Program-made: the position numbers and the translations under genes
Notes under the pieces: model-generated
Database searches by the model: none
Told to the model about the DNA's origin: nothing
What the model saw: only the letters and a program-made list of their open reading frames with translations
Shown here: in pieces, positions 18,394 to 28,000 of the stretch
Numbering within the stretch: the stretch's first letter is position 1
How the letters are laid out: each line of letters opens with the position of its first letter
NCBI GenBank assembly: GCA_030595125.1
Contig: JAUVDV010000006.1
Location: forward strand, 1-64,000
Direction: 5' to 3'
From: Deltaproteobacteria bacterium
GTDB lineage: Bacteria > Myxococcota_A > Polyangia > JAAYKL01
Length of the DNA: 64,000 nucleotides

Positions 18394-19188
18394 TCACCTG
18401 TCAATGAATGAAAGCACGCTCGGCCCGACGCCGGTTTTTACCGATCGCGCCATTGCACCACGAAGAATCTCCCTGGCCCCTTCCACCGCATCGGGCATCT
18501 TCACTCCACAGGCAAGCCTGGCGGCGATTAGCGACGCTAGCGCGCACCCGGTCCCCCTCACCTCTCCCACATCCAGCCTATCGTCTTCCAAAACAATTGT
18601 GCCGGACTCACGGCTCGCAAACACATCCGCAACCCGAGATCCGTCAAGATGACCGCCCTTAATCAGAACTGCTCGCGCGCCGAGACCAAGGACAATACGA
18701 GCCGCCTCGGTCATTTCCTCTACGTTACCCACCGGAATCCCACAAATCACAGAAGCCTCCGCCAGGTTGGGAGTCACCAGGGCGGCCATGGGGATCAGAC
18801 GATCTCGCATCGCTATCACGCCGTCATCATCCAGCAACTCTCCGCCCGATGTGCTCCGGATGACAGGGTCGACCACTAACGGCTGGCCGTAATTGAACAT
18901 CAACCGCCCAACAGCGTTCACTATCTTCGAGTTGCCGAGGGCGCCGATCTTGACCGCTCTCACTTTTTGGTGCTCGAAAATGGATTCGATTTCGGCGATG
19001 ATCAACGGTACGTCTTGCGCCACCGCACTTGAAAACACGACACCGTCCTGCACTGTTCGAACAGCGCATACCGCGGCGCAGTGCAACCCCAGAGATTTGA
19101 TCGCACGGGCGTCTGCAAGGATCCCGGCGCCACCGGAAGGATCGAGACCACCGATTGTCAGCACCGTGATTTGTTTCTGCGCGCTCAT
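18394..19188 (-). CDS. thiD: Hydroxymethylpyrimidine/phosphomethylpyrimidine kinase
   Basis: 264 residues. It phosphorylates HMP and HMP-P in the thiamine pathway. Visible features are the N-terminal IGGLDPSGGAGILADARAI, the VVDPVIRSTSG stretch, LVTPNLAEASVI, VLIKGGH and the C-terminal anion-hole motif VRGTGCALASLIAA. Length suits the ribokinase-like ThiD family. No other thiamine genes and no recognisable TPP riboswitch are nearby. Confidence 0.92.
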   Translation of the reverse strand: MSAQKQITVLTIGGLDPSGGAGILADARAIKSLGLHCAAVCAVRTVQDGVVFSSAVAQDVPLIIAEIESIFEHQKVRAVKIGALGNSKIVNAVGRLMFNYGQPLVVDPVIRSTSGGELLDDDGVIAMRDRLIPMAALVTPNLAEASVICGIPVGNVEEMTEAARIVLGLGARAVLIKGGHLDGSRVADVFASRESGTIVLEDDRLDVGEVRGTGCALASLIAARLACGVKMPDAVEGAREILRGAMARSVKTGVGPSVLSFIDR

Positions 19189-19269
19189 TTTACCAAATTG
19201 TGCCTTCCATTACCCGGCAAAGTCAAAGTCATTCAAATTCCCATATTTGTAAAATCGACATTTCATCCA

Positions 19270-19298
19270 TTGACGTATCTTTCCGTTCCTCATAAGAT
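19270..19298 (+). promoter_or_regulatory. Sigma-70-type promoter of the TPR-PEGA gene
   Basis: TTGACG (19270-19275) and TAAGAT (19293-19298) are 17 bp apart, and the ATG at 19344 follows a strong GGAGG. It lies in the 155-bp gap between thiD and the TPR-PEGA gene, facing right. Confidence 0.55.
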
Positions 19299-19343
19299 TT
19301 TCATGATTCCAAAATTCTACAGTGATGCAGTGGAGGTAAGACA

Positions 19344-20387
19344 ATGGGAATGACCTATGCGCGTTTCCCCAAGATGTTGCTATTGATGGTGTTGATCCTG
19401 GCGTTTGCCATGGTCCCCGAAACCGGAATGGCAAAGAAGAAGAAAAAGAAGAAGGGCAAGAAAGCAGACGCCGCCGAGGTGGCAAAGCCCGAAGATCCCA
19501 GCGTACTCAAGGCTCGCGAACACTATTCCAAGGCCAAAAGTCTTTATGATTCCAAACAATATGCTGATGCATTGGTGGAATTCCAGGGGGCTTATGATCT
19601 CAAGCCGCACCCGAGTGTTCTCAAGAGCATTGCCGAATGCCAACTGCAGACCGGCAATATCCAGGGATCCATCGCTACATTTGAAAAGTATCTCGCGGAT
19701 CCTGCCGCGCCCAAAAAGCCTGAAATCGAGGCCCGCCTGGCCGAAATCAAGGGCATGATGGCATCTGTGGAGGTCACAAGCCAGCCGGACGGCGCCGGCA
19801 TCATGGTCGACGGCTCGGTCACTGACAAGATCACGCCGACAACTCTCGATCTGGCCCCGGGTGATCACGAACTGGCGCTGAACATGGATGGGTACGAACC
19901 CGTCGTCAAGCAGATCACGCTTGCAGCCGGTGAGAAGAGTAACGTCGAAGTTGATTTCTCTTCAGAGGGCGCAGCGGCCGAGGGGGAGCCTTCGCTCATC
20001 GACCCGTTTGGCGACGAGGCCGAAGAAGGCGACGAAGGAGTCACGATCGAAAACGAGTCCGATGGACCGCCCACGGCATTCTGGATTGCGGCGGCTGTCG
20101 CCGGAGTGGGTCTCGTCTCGGGAACGGTGTTCGGGACCATGGCTCTGGGCGACGAGAAGGATTACAAGGACAACCCGGACGACTCCATCAAGGAGAGCGG
20201 CGAGCGCAGCGCGGTAATCGCTGACGTATCCTTTGCTGTGGCGGCGGCGGCGGCAATAGCCGGGGTCGTGATCCTGCTTACCAACAAGGACGATGAGACT
20301 GAGACCGACACGGCGAAGTCGAAATTTGACATCGTACCAATAGCAACCGGTGACACCGTTGGTGTAAGCACCGCGATTACTTTCTAG
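19344..20387 (+). CDS. TPR-PEGA envelope protein
   Basis: 347 residues. A signal peptide or anchor (MLLLMVLILAFAMVPETGMA) is followed by a run of Lys. TPR-like helices lie around residues 50-120, with AREHYSKAKSLYDSKQYADALVEFQGAY as the core. A PEGA domain (VEVTSQPDGAGIMVDG to DGYEPVVKQITLAAGE) spans about 140-205. Two C-terminal hydrophobic segments follow. TPR-PEGA proteins are common exported proteins in this group; the function is not established. GGAGG precedes the ATG. The lipoprotein at 20405 follows after 17 bp. Confidence 0.85.
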   Translation: MGMTYARFPKMLLLMVLILAFAMVPETGMAKKKKKKKGKKADAAEVAKPEDPSVLKAREHYSKAKSLYDSKQYADALVEFQGAYDLKPHPSVLKSIAECQLQTGNIQGSIATFEKYLADPAAPKKPEIEARLAEIKGMMASVEVTSQPDGAGIMVDGSVTDKITPTTLDLAPGDHELALNMDGYEPVVKQITLAAGEKSNVEVDFSSEGAAAEGEPSLIDPFGDEAEEGDEGVTIENESDGPPTAFWIAAAVAGVGLVSGTVFGTMALGDEKDYKDNPDDSIKESGERSAVIADVSFAVAAAAAIAGVVILLTNKDDETETDTAKSKFDIVPIATGDTVGVSTAITF

Positions 20388-20404
20388 GGAAGTGAGGTAA
20401 TACG

Positions 20405-20905
20405 ATGACAAAAACAAGATTGATTGCACTGGTTGTCATGACTGTCTTCGCGATTTCGGGTTGTTCGGCGATAACCGACTTCGACAAGCCCGGTAATCTT
20501 TACTCGTTGCATCAGAACATGGGAAACGCAGTCACGGTGACACTTTTCTCGGCCAACAACACAGGTACTCTTGCCCTCAATTTCACGGAGCCTCTGCCGG
20601 AAGGAGATGACGCCACTCTGCTCGCTATCCTCGACAGCTCAATCACCGTCAACATCGCGAACGACACGGACGTAAACTACAATTTGACGGAAGGAATCCG
20701 GGTCGTCGAGACGCCCAACGAGAGCGGCGAGTACATGCTGGCCATGGGCGCGAACCGCTCCACCATCGACATCTCTTTCTACAATCTGCACGCCAACACA
20801 TCTATTCACGCCGGGGGCAATTACGATGCCACCATCACGGTTTTGGAGAATGACCTCTTCCAGGTCGAGTCTCTCACCCGCAGCGTCACCGTCAACGACG
20901 GATAG
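20405..20905 (+). CDS. Lipoprotein of unknown function
   Basis: 166 residues. The signal peptide ends FAISGC, a canonical lipobox. The body is rich in Asn/Thr and beta-type alternation, with no family recognised. It probably shares the promoter of the TPR-PEGA gene. It converges on ftsZ. Confidence 0.8.
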   Translation: MTKTRLIALVVMTVFAISGCSAITDFDKPGNLYSLHQNMGNAVTVTLFSANNTGTLALNFTEPLPEGDDATLLAILDSSITVNIANDTDVNYNLTEGIRVVETPNESGEYMLAMGANRSTIDISFYNLHANTSIHAGGNYDATITVLENDLFQVESLTRSVTVNDG

Positions 20906-20935
20906 AGCAACTTCACTACTCCCGTACTGTTACTG

Positions 20936-20963
20936 AAATCGATCTGAAAGGTCCGTTCGATTT
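20936..20963. terminator. Candidate bidirectional terminator hairpin
   Basis: AAATCGA (20936-20942) and TCGATTT (20957-20963) form a 7-bp stem with a 14-base loop between the stops of the lipoprotein and ftsZ. The right arm touches the ftsZ stop. There is no clear T-run. Confidence 0.3.
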
Positions 20964-22164
20964 ATTCGGACTGTTTGCGAATGAAGGTGGGGATGTCCAG
21001 ATGATCGTCTGCAGCCATCGATGCCCGCACGGTCGAGGTTCTGCCACCCGCCGGGATCTGAACCTGCTCGGGGGCCTCGGTCACTCGAGGCGCGTTGATG
21101 CTCTGCCTGGCCTGGGTTGGACGGCTGTAACGTTCAGTCGTACGGCCTCCGTAGTACTCCCTGGACGGTGAATGAGCCGCGCGCGCCTGGTTGGACGTGT
21201 GTTCGCTATTCTCAGCGGAGAATCCCGTGGCTATCACCGTACACTTGACCTCATCGCAGGGTTCCTCCAGAGAAACGTAGCCGAATATCACGTGGGCATC
21301 CTCATCCGCTGAATCCTCGATCATTGCAACCGCGTCAGCCACTTCCTTCATGGTCATGTCCAGACCACCGGTGATGTTGATCAGGATTCCAGTCGCGCCA
21401 TCTACCTTGATATCCTCGAGGAGCGGACTGTTTATTGCCATCTCGGCCGCCTGGAGCGCTCTGCTGTCTCCCTGGCCGTATCCTGTACCCATCAGCGCGC
21501 GTCCGCGATTGGTCATGATGGTCCTCACATCTGCGAAGTCCACGTTGATATTACCTCTGACCGTAATCAGATCCGAGATTCCTCGCACCGCGTTGCAAAG
21601 TACCTTGTCGGCGAAAACAAACGCTTCGTTGATCGCCATATCCTCTTCCAGCTCGAGCAGGCGTTCATTGGGGATGACTATCTGCGTGTCCACCTCATTG
21701 CCGAGCACGTCTATGCCCTCCTCGGCAAACCGAAGACGTTTTCGGCCCTCGAATCTGAACGGCCGGGTGATCACGCCTACCGTGAGCGCGTCAACATCCC
21801 GCGCGACCTGGGCAACAATGGGAGCCGCACCGGTTCCCGTTCCACCACCCATTCCGGCTGCGACAAAGACCATGTCGGAGCCACGCAGCGCCTCCTCGAT
21901 CCGCGCCACATCTTCCAACGCCGCCTTGCGTCCAATCTCCGGAAGTCCTCCCGCTCCCAGACCCTTGGTGAGGTTTCCCCCGATCTGGATTTTGGTGGGC
22001 GCCGGATTCGCCTCGAGTGCCTGATGGTCGGTGTTGACCACTATGAAGTCGACACCCTCCATGTTCTCGGCAATCATGTTCGCAACGGCGTTTCCGCCGC
22101 CTCCGCCGATTCCGACTACTCTGATCTTTGCTTGCTGATCGTTTCCCTCGAGCTCAAATTGCAT
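20962..22164 (-). CDS. ftsZ: Cell division tubulin FtsZ
   Basis: 400 residues from ATG 22164, preceded by GGGAGGG. FtsZ polymerises with GTP into the division ring. GIGGGGGNAVANM, the tubulin signature GMGGGTGTGAAP and the T7 loop NVDFADV are all visible. The C-terminal tail is Ser/Thr/Arg-rich and ends LDIPTFIRKQ, the conserved peptide for FtsA/ZipA binding. It follows ftsA by 92 bp. Confidence 0.97.
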   Translation of the reverse strand: MQFELEGNDQQAKIRVVGIGGGGGNAVANMIAENMEGVDFIVVNTDHQALEANPAPTKIQIGGNLTKGLGAGGLPEIGRKAALEDVARIEEALRGSDMVFVAAGMGGGTGTGAAPIVAQVARDVDALTVGVITRPFRFEGRKRLRFAEEGIDVLGNEVDTQIVIPNERLLELEEDMAINEAFVFADKVLCNAVRGISDLITVRGNINVDFADVRTIMTNRGRALMGTGYGQGDSRALQAAEMAINSPLLEDIKVDGATGILINITGGLDMTMKEVADAVAMIEDSADEDAHVIFGYVSLEEPCDEVKCTVIATGFSAENSEHTSNQARAAHSPSREYYGGRTTERYSRPTQARQSINAPRVTEAPEQVQIPAGGRTSTVRASMAADDHLDIPTFIRKQSE

Positions 22165-22256
22165 GGGACCCTCCCGGTTTCCGCTTTTCCGCCGCATTGC
22201 TCCCGCTCAACCTTGCAGCCTTCGAATTTCTCTTGGGCTAGCCTCACAAGGTCTCG

Positions 22257-23489
22257 CTAGAATATCTCCTTGAACCATTCCGTCATCCGGCCAAAGACCT
22301 TCGAATACACCCTGTCCTCACGAACGCGGATGATACTCGACCGCCCGTCCGGTATTGTTCTTCCGTATTTCACGAGCCCGGCCCCGGTCGCATAGATCGG
22401 GTTTGCGATGATGTCCTCCATCCCGCCGAACCCGAAGGGCACGCCCCTGCGCACCGGCATCCCGGTAACCTCCTCGGCCGCCTCCGCCATGCCCTCGAGC
22501 AGGGTCGCTCCCCCTGTTATCACCAGGCCGGAGGCCAACAGATCCGCGTACCCCGTCTCCATGATCGCGCGATGCACCAGAATGAACATCTCCTCCACCC
22601 GGGGCTCTATAATGTGAGACAAGACCTGCCTCGGCTGCTCCGTCGGCGGCCTGCCGCCCACGCCGGGAACCTCTATTGACTCGTCGGGATCGACAAGCTT
22701 GAGAAGCGCACATCCGTGGTTCTGCTTGATGCGTTCTGCCTCCGCCTTCGGCGTGCGCAATCCCAGCGCGATATCATTGGTCAGGTGTTGCCCACCAACC
22801 GAAATAACCGACGTGTGTGCCACCGCACCGTCCACATAGATGATCAGGTCGGTCGTTCCTCCGCCGACATCCACCATAGCGACGCCGAGTTCCTTCTCGT
22901 CCTCGTGAAGAACGGCGGCGGCGGATGCTATTTGTTCGAGCGCAATGTCCGCCACGTTCAACCCGCATCGCTGCGCGCACTTGACGATATTCTGAGCCGA
23001 GGTAACCGCGCCGGTGATGATATGCACGTTCGCTTCGAGACGAACCCCGCACATCCCGATTGGGTTCCTTATCCCCCCCTGGTCATCCACCACGTAGCCC
23101 TGCGGGATCGCGTGTATGACTTCCCGATCCATGGGAATCGCCACGGCCTTGGCCTGCTCTATCACGCGATTCACGTCGTCATCGGAGATCTCGCGGTCCT
23201 TCACGGCCACTATCCCGTTGTTGTTGAACGACGTGATGTGTCCCCCGGCGATACCGGCAAAGACCGTGTTGATATCGCAGCCGGCCATTTGCTCGGCCTC
23301 CTCGATCGCCTTTGTGATCGAGGCGCAGGTGGCGTCGATGTTTACAACGACACCCTTGTGCAGACCGGCTGATGGGTGAGAGCCGATCCCGATAACGTCG
23401 ATGCCGTCCTCGGTGGCTTCGCCGACGACGGCGGCAACCTTGGTGGTTCCAATATCGAGTCCGACGACTATCTCACCTTGCCTTGTCAT
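22257..23489 (-). CDS. ftsA: Cell division protein FtsA
   Basis: 410 residues from ATG 23489; a longer frame from 23561 lacks an SD. This actin-like protein tethers FtsZ to the membrane. The ATPase core starts VVGLDIGTTKVAAVVGE, with MVDVGGGTTDLIIY further on. The C-terminus (MTEWFKEIF) is an amphipathic membrane-targeting helix. It is separated from ftsQ by the 7.8-kb accessory block. Confidence 0.95.
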   Translation of the reverse strand: MTRQGEIVVGLDIGTTKVAAVVGEATEDGIDVIGIGSHPSAGLHKGVVVNIDATCASITKAIEEAEQMAGCDINTVFAGIAGGHITSFNNNGIVAVKDREISDDDVNRVIEQAKAVAIPMDREVIHAIPQGYVVDDQGGIRNPIGMCGVRLEANVHIITGAVTSAQNIVKCAQRCGLNVADIALEQIASAAAVLHEDEKELGVAMVDVGGGTTDLIIYVDGAVAHTSVISVGGQHLTNDIALGLRTPKAEAERIKQNHGCALLKLVDPDESIEVPGVGGRPPTEQPRQVLSHIIEPRVEEMFILVHRAIMETGYADLLASGLVITGGATLLEGMAEAAEEVTGMPVRRGVPFGFGGMEDIIANPIYATGAGLVKYGRTIPDGRSSIIRVREDRVYSKVFGRMTEWFKEIF

Positions 23490-23707
23490 GCTGGAACCTG
23501 CCTTCTGCTCACCCGGCGAAATAACCCCAAAAACACGCGTCTTGAACTGCCTATCATTCACACTCTCATGTCGCCTTTACGATGATCAAATTTTTGGCGT
23601 TTTAATTCTTCGCGAAGTCGAAAGTCGAAGATCTCGCCGTAGCCCGAAGGGCGGAGGCGGACACGTCACGACTTTATTGGAGTGAGCAGCAGACGGCTGC
23701 GGGGGAT
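23490..23707. other. Gap upstream of ftsA
   Basis: 218 bp between ftsA and the RCC1 gene. A short GCCC-TTC-GGGC hairpin (around 23644-23655) may end the RCC1 transcript. TTGATC (about 23584-23589 on the minus strand) could be a weak -35 for ftsAZ. I see no gene. Confidence 0.35.
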
Positions 23708-25006
23708 CTACTCGGGTCCAAATCCTAGAACATCCACGGGTTCGGGGAAGATGCAGTCGTCCCATTCCTGGCAGGTCGTGACATCGATGTCGTTTCCGAG
23801 CCGGCCGGAGCTTCCGCGGCCCCAGCACTTCATGGAACCGTCGTCCATTATCGCGCAGGTGTGCATTGTGCCGCCGCAAAGAGATACGACGAAATCGCTT
23901 TCGAGACCTACGACATCAACAGGCGTGGGGCTGATGAGATTAGATCCCCACTCGCCGTTGCCAAGTTGACCGAACTTATTGTTTCCCCAACACTTCATGC
24001 TTCCGTCTTCCAGGTTGATGCAGGTTTGAGCACCCTCGCATTCGACAGAAATGGGTGAGGGAGAAAAAGGTCCAATTTCAACCGGATCCCACTGAACGTA
24101 CTCCACCTCTCCATTTCCTACCTCTCCATCGGAATTTGCACCCCAGCAATAAAGGCGACCATCTTCAACTAAAACACACCCATGTGAGTCCAATCCGATG
24201 TGGCGAATTTGAGAGGGAAAGGAAGCGACCTCAAGCGGAACGCTGCTTGAAATGCACTCGGTTCCCTCGCCTCCCATGGGAGAGTCCGTTCCCCAGCATT
24301 GAATATTCCCATCAAAATCGGAAGAACAAGTCACGCCGGGCCCAACTGCGATGGAATCGACTGTCATTTCCAGATCAACCACTTCCGCCGGTTCAGGCTG
24401 AATGCAACTGTACCACTCCACGCAGAGGTCCAGGTCGACGCCGTTGCCGAGCTGGCCCAAACTGCCGTTGCCCCAGCACATTACCTTGCCGTTCTCCAGC
24501 AGAGCGCAGGAGTACCACAGACCGCAACCGACTTGGACCGCCTTGCCGCCGAGCCCTATCACATCGCTCGGAATGTACGCGAAGCCTCCGCCCATACTCC
24601 CGTTGCCGAGTTGCCCGTAAAGGTTGTCACCCCAACACTTGACGACGCCATCCTCCATCAGCGCGCAGGTGTTGTCAGATTCGGCGCAGATGTCGACGAC
24701 GCCTTCCTGGAGTGGCTCGGCCTGGTCCGGAGGCATGTAGCTAACTGCCGATGGATAAGCTCCTACTTGACCATAATTATTTCCACCCCAGCACTTCACC
24801 CCACCCGCGGCGGTGAGGGCGCAAGTATGCTCGCTTCCTGCGGCGCAGGCCACGGCTATCCGGGAGAGGGGATCTTCCCCCGTGTCGGTGTCGCCTCCGT
24901 CGTCGTCGCCCGCGTCCGTATTCCCCCCGTCGGGTTTCCCCTTGGCACCGGAGCAGGAGATCGCCGCCGCGAGAAGTAAAAGAAGCAATGTGGATTGTGT
25001 TTTCAT
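23708..25006 (-). CDS. RCC1-repeat lipoprotein
   Basis: 432 residues. The lipobox is AAISC, followed by an Asp/Gly/Thr linker. About seven RCC1-type units follow, with the pattern CALxxDGxVKCWGxNxYGQLGNG, which should close as a seven-bladed propeller. The repeats are Cys-containing, as usual in myxobacterial RCC1 lipoproteins. The 3' end (23709 to about 23796) is about 90 percent identical to 51672-51760, next to xerC. It follows the large metalloprotease by 12 bp and is the last gene of the accessory block before ftsA. Confidence 0.85.
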   Translation of the reverse strand: MKTQSTLLLLLLAAAISCSGAKGKPDGGNTDAGDDDGGDTDTGEDPLSRIAVACAAGSEHTCALTAAGGVKCWGGNNYGQVGAYPSAVSYMPPDQAEPLQEGVVDICAESDNTCALMEDGVVKCWGDNLYGQLGNGSMGGGFAYIPSDVIGLGGKAVQVGCGLWYSCALLENGKVMCWGNGSLGQLGNGVDLDLCVEWYSCIQPEPAEVVDLEMTVDSIAVGPGVTCSSDFDGNIQCWGTDSPMGGEGTECISSSVPLEVASFPSQIRHIGLDSHGCVLVEDGRLYCWGANSDGEVGNGEVEYVQWDPVEIGPFSPSPISVECEGAQTCINLEDGSMKCWGNNKFGQLGNGEWGSNLISPTPVDVVGLESDFVVSLCGGTMHTCAIMDDGSMKCWGRGSSGRLGNDIDVTTCQEWDDCIFPEPVDVLGFGPE

Positions 25007-25018
25007 TTCTTCTTCATT

Positions 25019-28000
25019 TTACATCGACAATCCCCGCGCGAAAACTGGAATGAAATTTCCCGAACCCCCAACGTGTCCCAGAGATCCGTATTGGCTGACA
25101 AAGAAATCCGCCGGGAAAAGAGGCCAGACTATCATGCTCGCCGTCTTTGTCGGCTGAAGGTCTATTTCGGTGTTTATTCTTACGTGTGAAAAGAGCCTCT
25201 GCGGCCCGTCGAAAGACGCCGGGAACGCAAGCCCCGCCGCCATCGCGTCGTAGGTGATCGCCTCGGCGTCAATATCTTCAAATGCCACATAAAATACATC
25301 ATGATTGTTACCGGCCGGACGGTAGAGAACGTAGACCCTGGTGACAGGCGCGATTGGACTTCCGGCCGGGATGGTAACCATGCGAGGCGAGGCGCTCAAT
25401 GAGACATCCACTCCCACACCCTCCGGTTCCGCAGCGGGTTTGAGCTTGCGCTTCCAGTCGCCCATCGGAGCGAGGTTGAAGTTGGCTTTCTTGAAGACCA
25501 CGCACGACATCCGTCCGACCTCCTGGCCGTATCTGAAGTCCGTACATGCGACCACGTTATCCCGTACTATCTGCACCATGGGGCTTAAATCCGTGATGGT
25601 TTCTCCAACCGTAGCGAGGCCGGGAGTGTACTTCGCTTTGCCGATCTGGTGATCAATAGAAGTGAAGGGATCGTCGGTCGCGCCGTACTCTCGAACGATT
25701 GCTGCCCGGACGCCTCCACCATATTCGGTAGCTCCCAAAAACGACACCGCCACGGTGCTCACGTTGAGTAACGGGATGGAGAATACCGACCCGTCGTCCC
25801 CTGGACCGGGATCCGGCGCTGGCAGCGGCGGCGGCTGCCAGTTCGAGAACTCCATCGCGACGGGGGCGGGCGAATCGGCCAGCGTGGAGAGGAAGGCTAT
25901 TGTGTTGGGCAGCACGGTCGCCAGGTCGGTGAGCGCCTGCGGGTTGGATACGGCAGCATTGGCCAGACCTCTATTCAGCGCTCTTTTTTGCAACGAGAAG
26001 GAGCCTTCCGCGCTCGAAGGCGCGTGCTCGGACCGCCATGTAGGCATGCGGGAGACACCGAGCCCGTCGGTATCGGTCAGCACACCGAGGCCGTTGAAGA
26101 AGTTGCCGTAGTCTCCAGGAGGAGGAAGCGGAGACTGCGCCGCCGCCGCCCCTTGCAGCACGGGCTGCTGCTGTATGTCGTCGAGGGTGAAGCCTAGGGA
26201 CTCCAGCATTGTTATTGTCATCGCCTCCGCCGGGTTGATGACGCTCATCCATTCTCCGATGAACCAATAGTCATAGCCCGGCTCCGGGTGGTCTATCTCG
26301 TGGAAATCGAGCGGGTGCGCAATGTATCCCCGGTCTACCAACGTGGAGCGCAACGCCCCGTGAATCTCGGTTTCATCGTCGTAGACGACCTCGCTCCAAG
26401 TGCCGCACGGATTGTAAAGTTGATCACCGTCGCCCGTCGCCGTGTGTGGATTCAGCGTCGCGTAGGCCATGTGACCGTATTGTGAGGTAGGCTGATCGTA
26501 CTGGCTCCACGCGACCCATATTCGATCGCCCAGGTTGACGGCGGTGGGCGCGAATCCGGAGATGGCAGTGGTGGGCGCGGTATCGTCCGGCAACGTAAAT
26601 TCCGGAAGCTCGCACTCGGCGATCTTGTTCCAGCCGCTGCCCGTGCCGCTCATCTCCAAAACCGAATAACTCAGCGGTCTGGGAAAATCGTGTGTCCCCC
26701 ACGTTCCGGAGCTTTCGTTCGCCCTTGTAAACAGGTACAGCCGTTGGTGGTTCACGTCGGCGAACCAGGTCACCGCCTCCATGTCGCTTGGAGCGCTGGA
26801 CGGACCGGCGTAGAAAGCATCTCCCGCATCAAGGAACACGCGAGTATCGCGGAGGGATTCTTGTATTCTATCCCTTTGCGTGGGTGAAAACCCCGAACCG
26901 TACTCGGCCACATAATCGACTTTGGCGGCCCAATCATTGTAGGTCTCGAGTTGAGAGCCGCTGTAGATGGACTGAAGCAGGTCGCGCTGTTTCTCGGCCG
27001 ATTCTTTTTCAGGGTAGGTTTCCTCATAGGAGTAGTAAAACGAATATAGGGCGCTCTCAAAACCGGACAGATCCCAGAAGAATCGGTTGTGGATGCCGTT
27101 GTCGGTGTGGGAGACGCCGTATCCCGATCCGCATTTGCAGGTGGTGCCTGAAGAGGGATTGAGTGATTGGCAGTATGCAAACCTATAATCATCATCTAAA
27201 TGGTTTCCAGTTTCAGACTGCTCCCAAACATCCCACTGGAATTGGTATCCAGAGCTGGGCGAGATCTCTCCGCCCTGGACGAGCTGATCGAAGGTCTCGG
27301 CGCCTCGGCCGTGGCCGTGGTTCTTGTTGTTGGGTTCCGCGAAAGAGCGCCACATGTTTTCGGCGTAGTCGGCTTCTGATGGGTTAAAATGCAGTTCCTC
27401 AATGGCACTACACCTGGTCGCTTGTCCGACGGCATGAACCTGGATGTTCTGGTGCGTGTAGCTAAGCATCGAATTGTCCCAGGTGTTGAAGAAAGGGTGA
27501 TCGACCTCGTACATCCAGTCATCGTCCGGCATGGGGGCACCGTCGCAGTAGTAGCCGATCTCCTCCGGACAATCCGAATCCCCGTGTAGTGATTCGTAAC
27601 GATATAGAGCGTTCCATATCATACCGAACGCGTCGGCTCGGCCTTCCTCGAGGCCCCAATCAGGAAGAGTGTCGACTGCGGTGGCTGGTTTCGTCTGGTA
27701 TCCGATGGATGAATCGCCGGTTCTATGACCGAACTCGTGAGCCAGGGTTGTGGTGTAGAAAGCTCCTTCTACGAAATAGAGGTCCCCTGTGTCGTTGCGG
27801 TAGAACGCTATTGTCTGGCCTCCCATCTTCGCCTTGGAGTAAAATCTCAAGGGGTATGAGTTAGTACCCATGACGTCAGTGTCGGAAAGTCCTGCATCCT
27901 CGAGATATTCCCAGATCAGCTCTTCGGCGAGATAGGCCACGGGCTGAAGTTGCTCACGTTCGAACAGTTCCAAATACGAGTTGGCCGATGAAGGTTGATC

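Noticed and set aside
18394-19343. TPP riboswitch for thiD
   Set aside because: The 155-bp upstream gap shows no thi-box-like conserved stretch (CUGAGA or ACCUGAUC-like).
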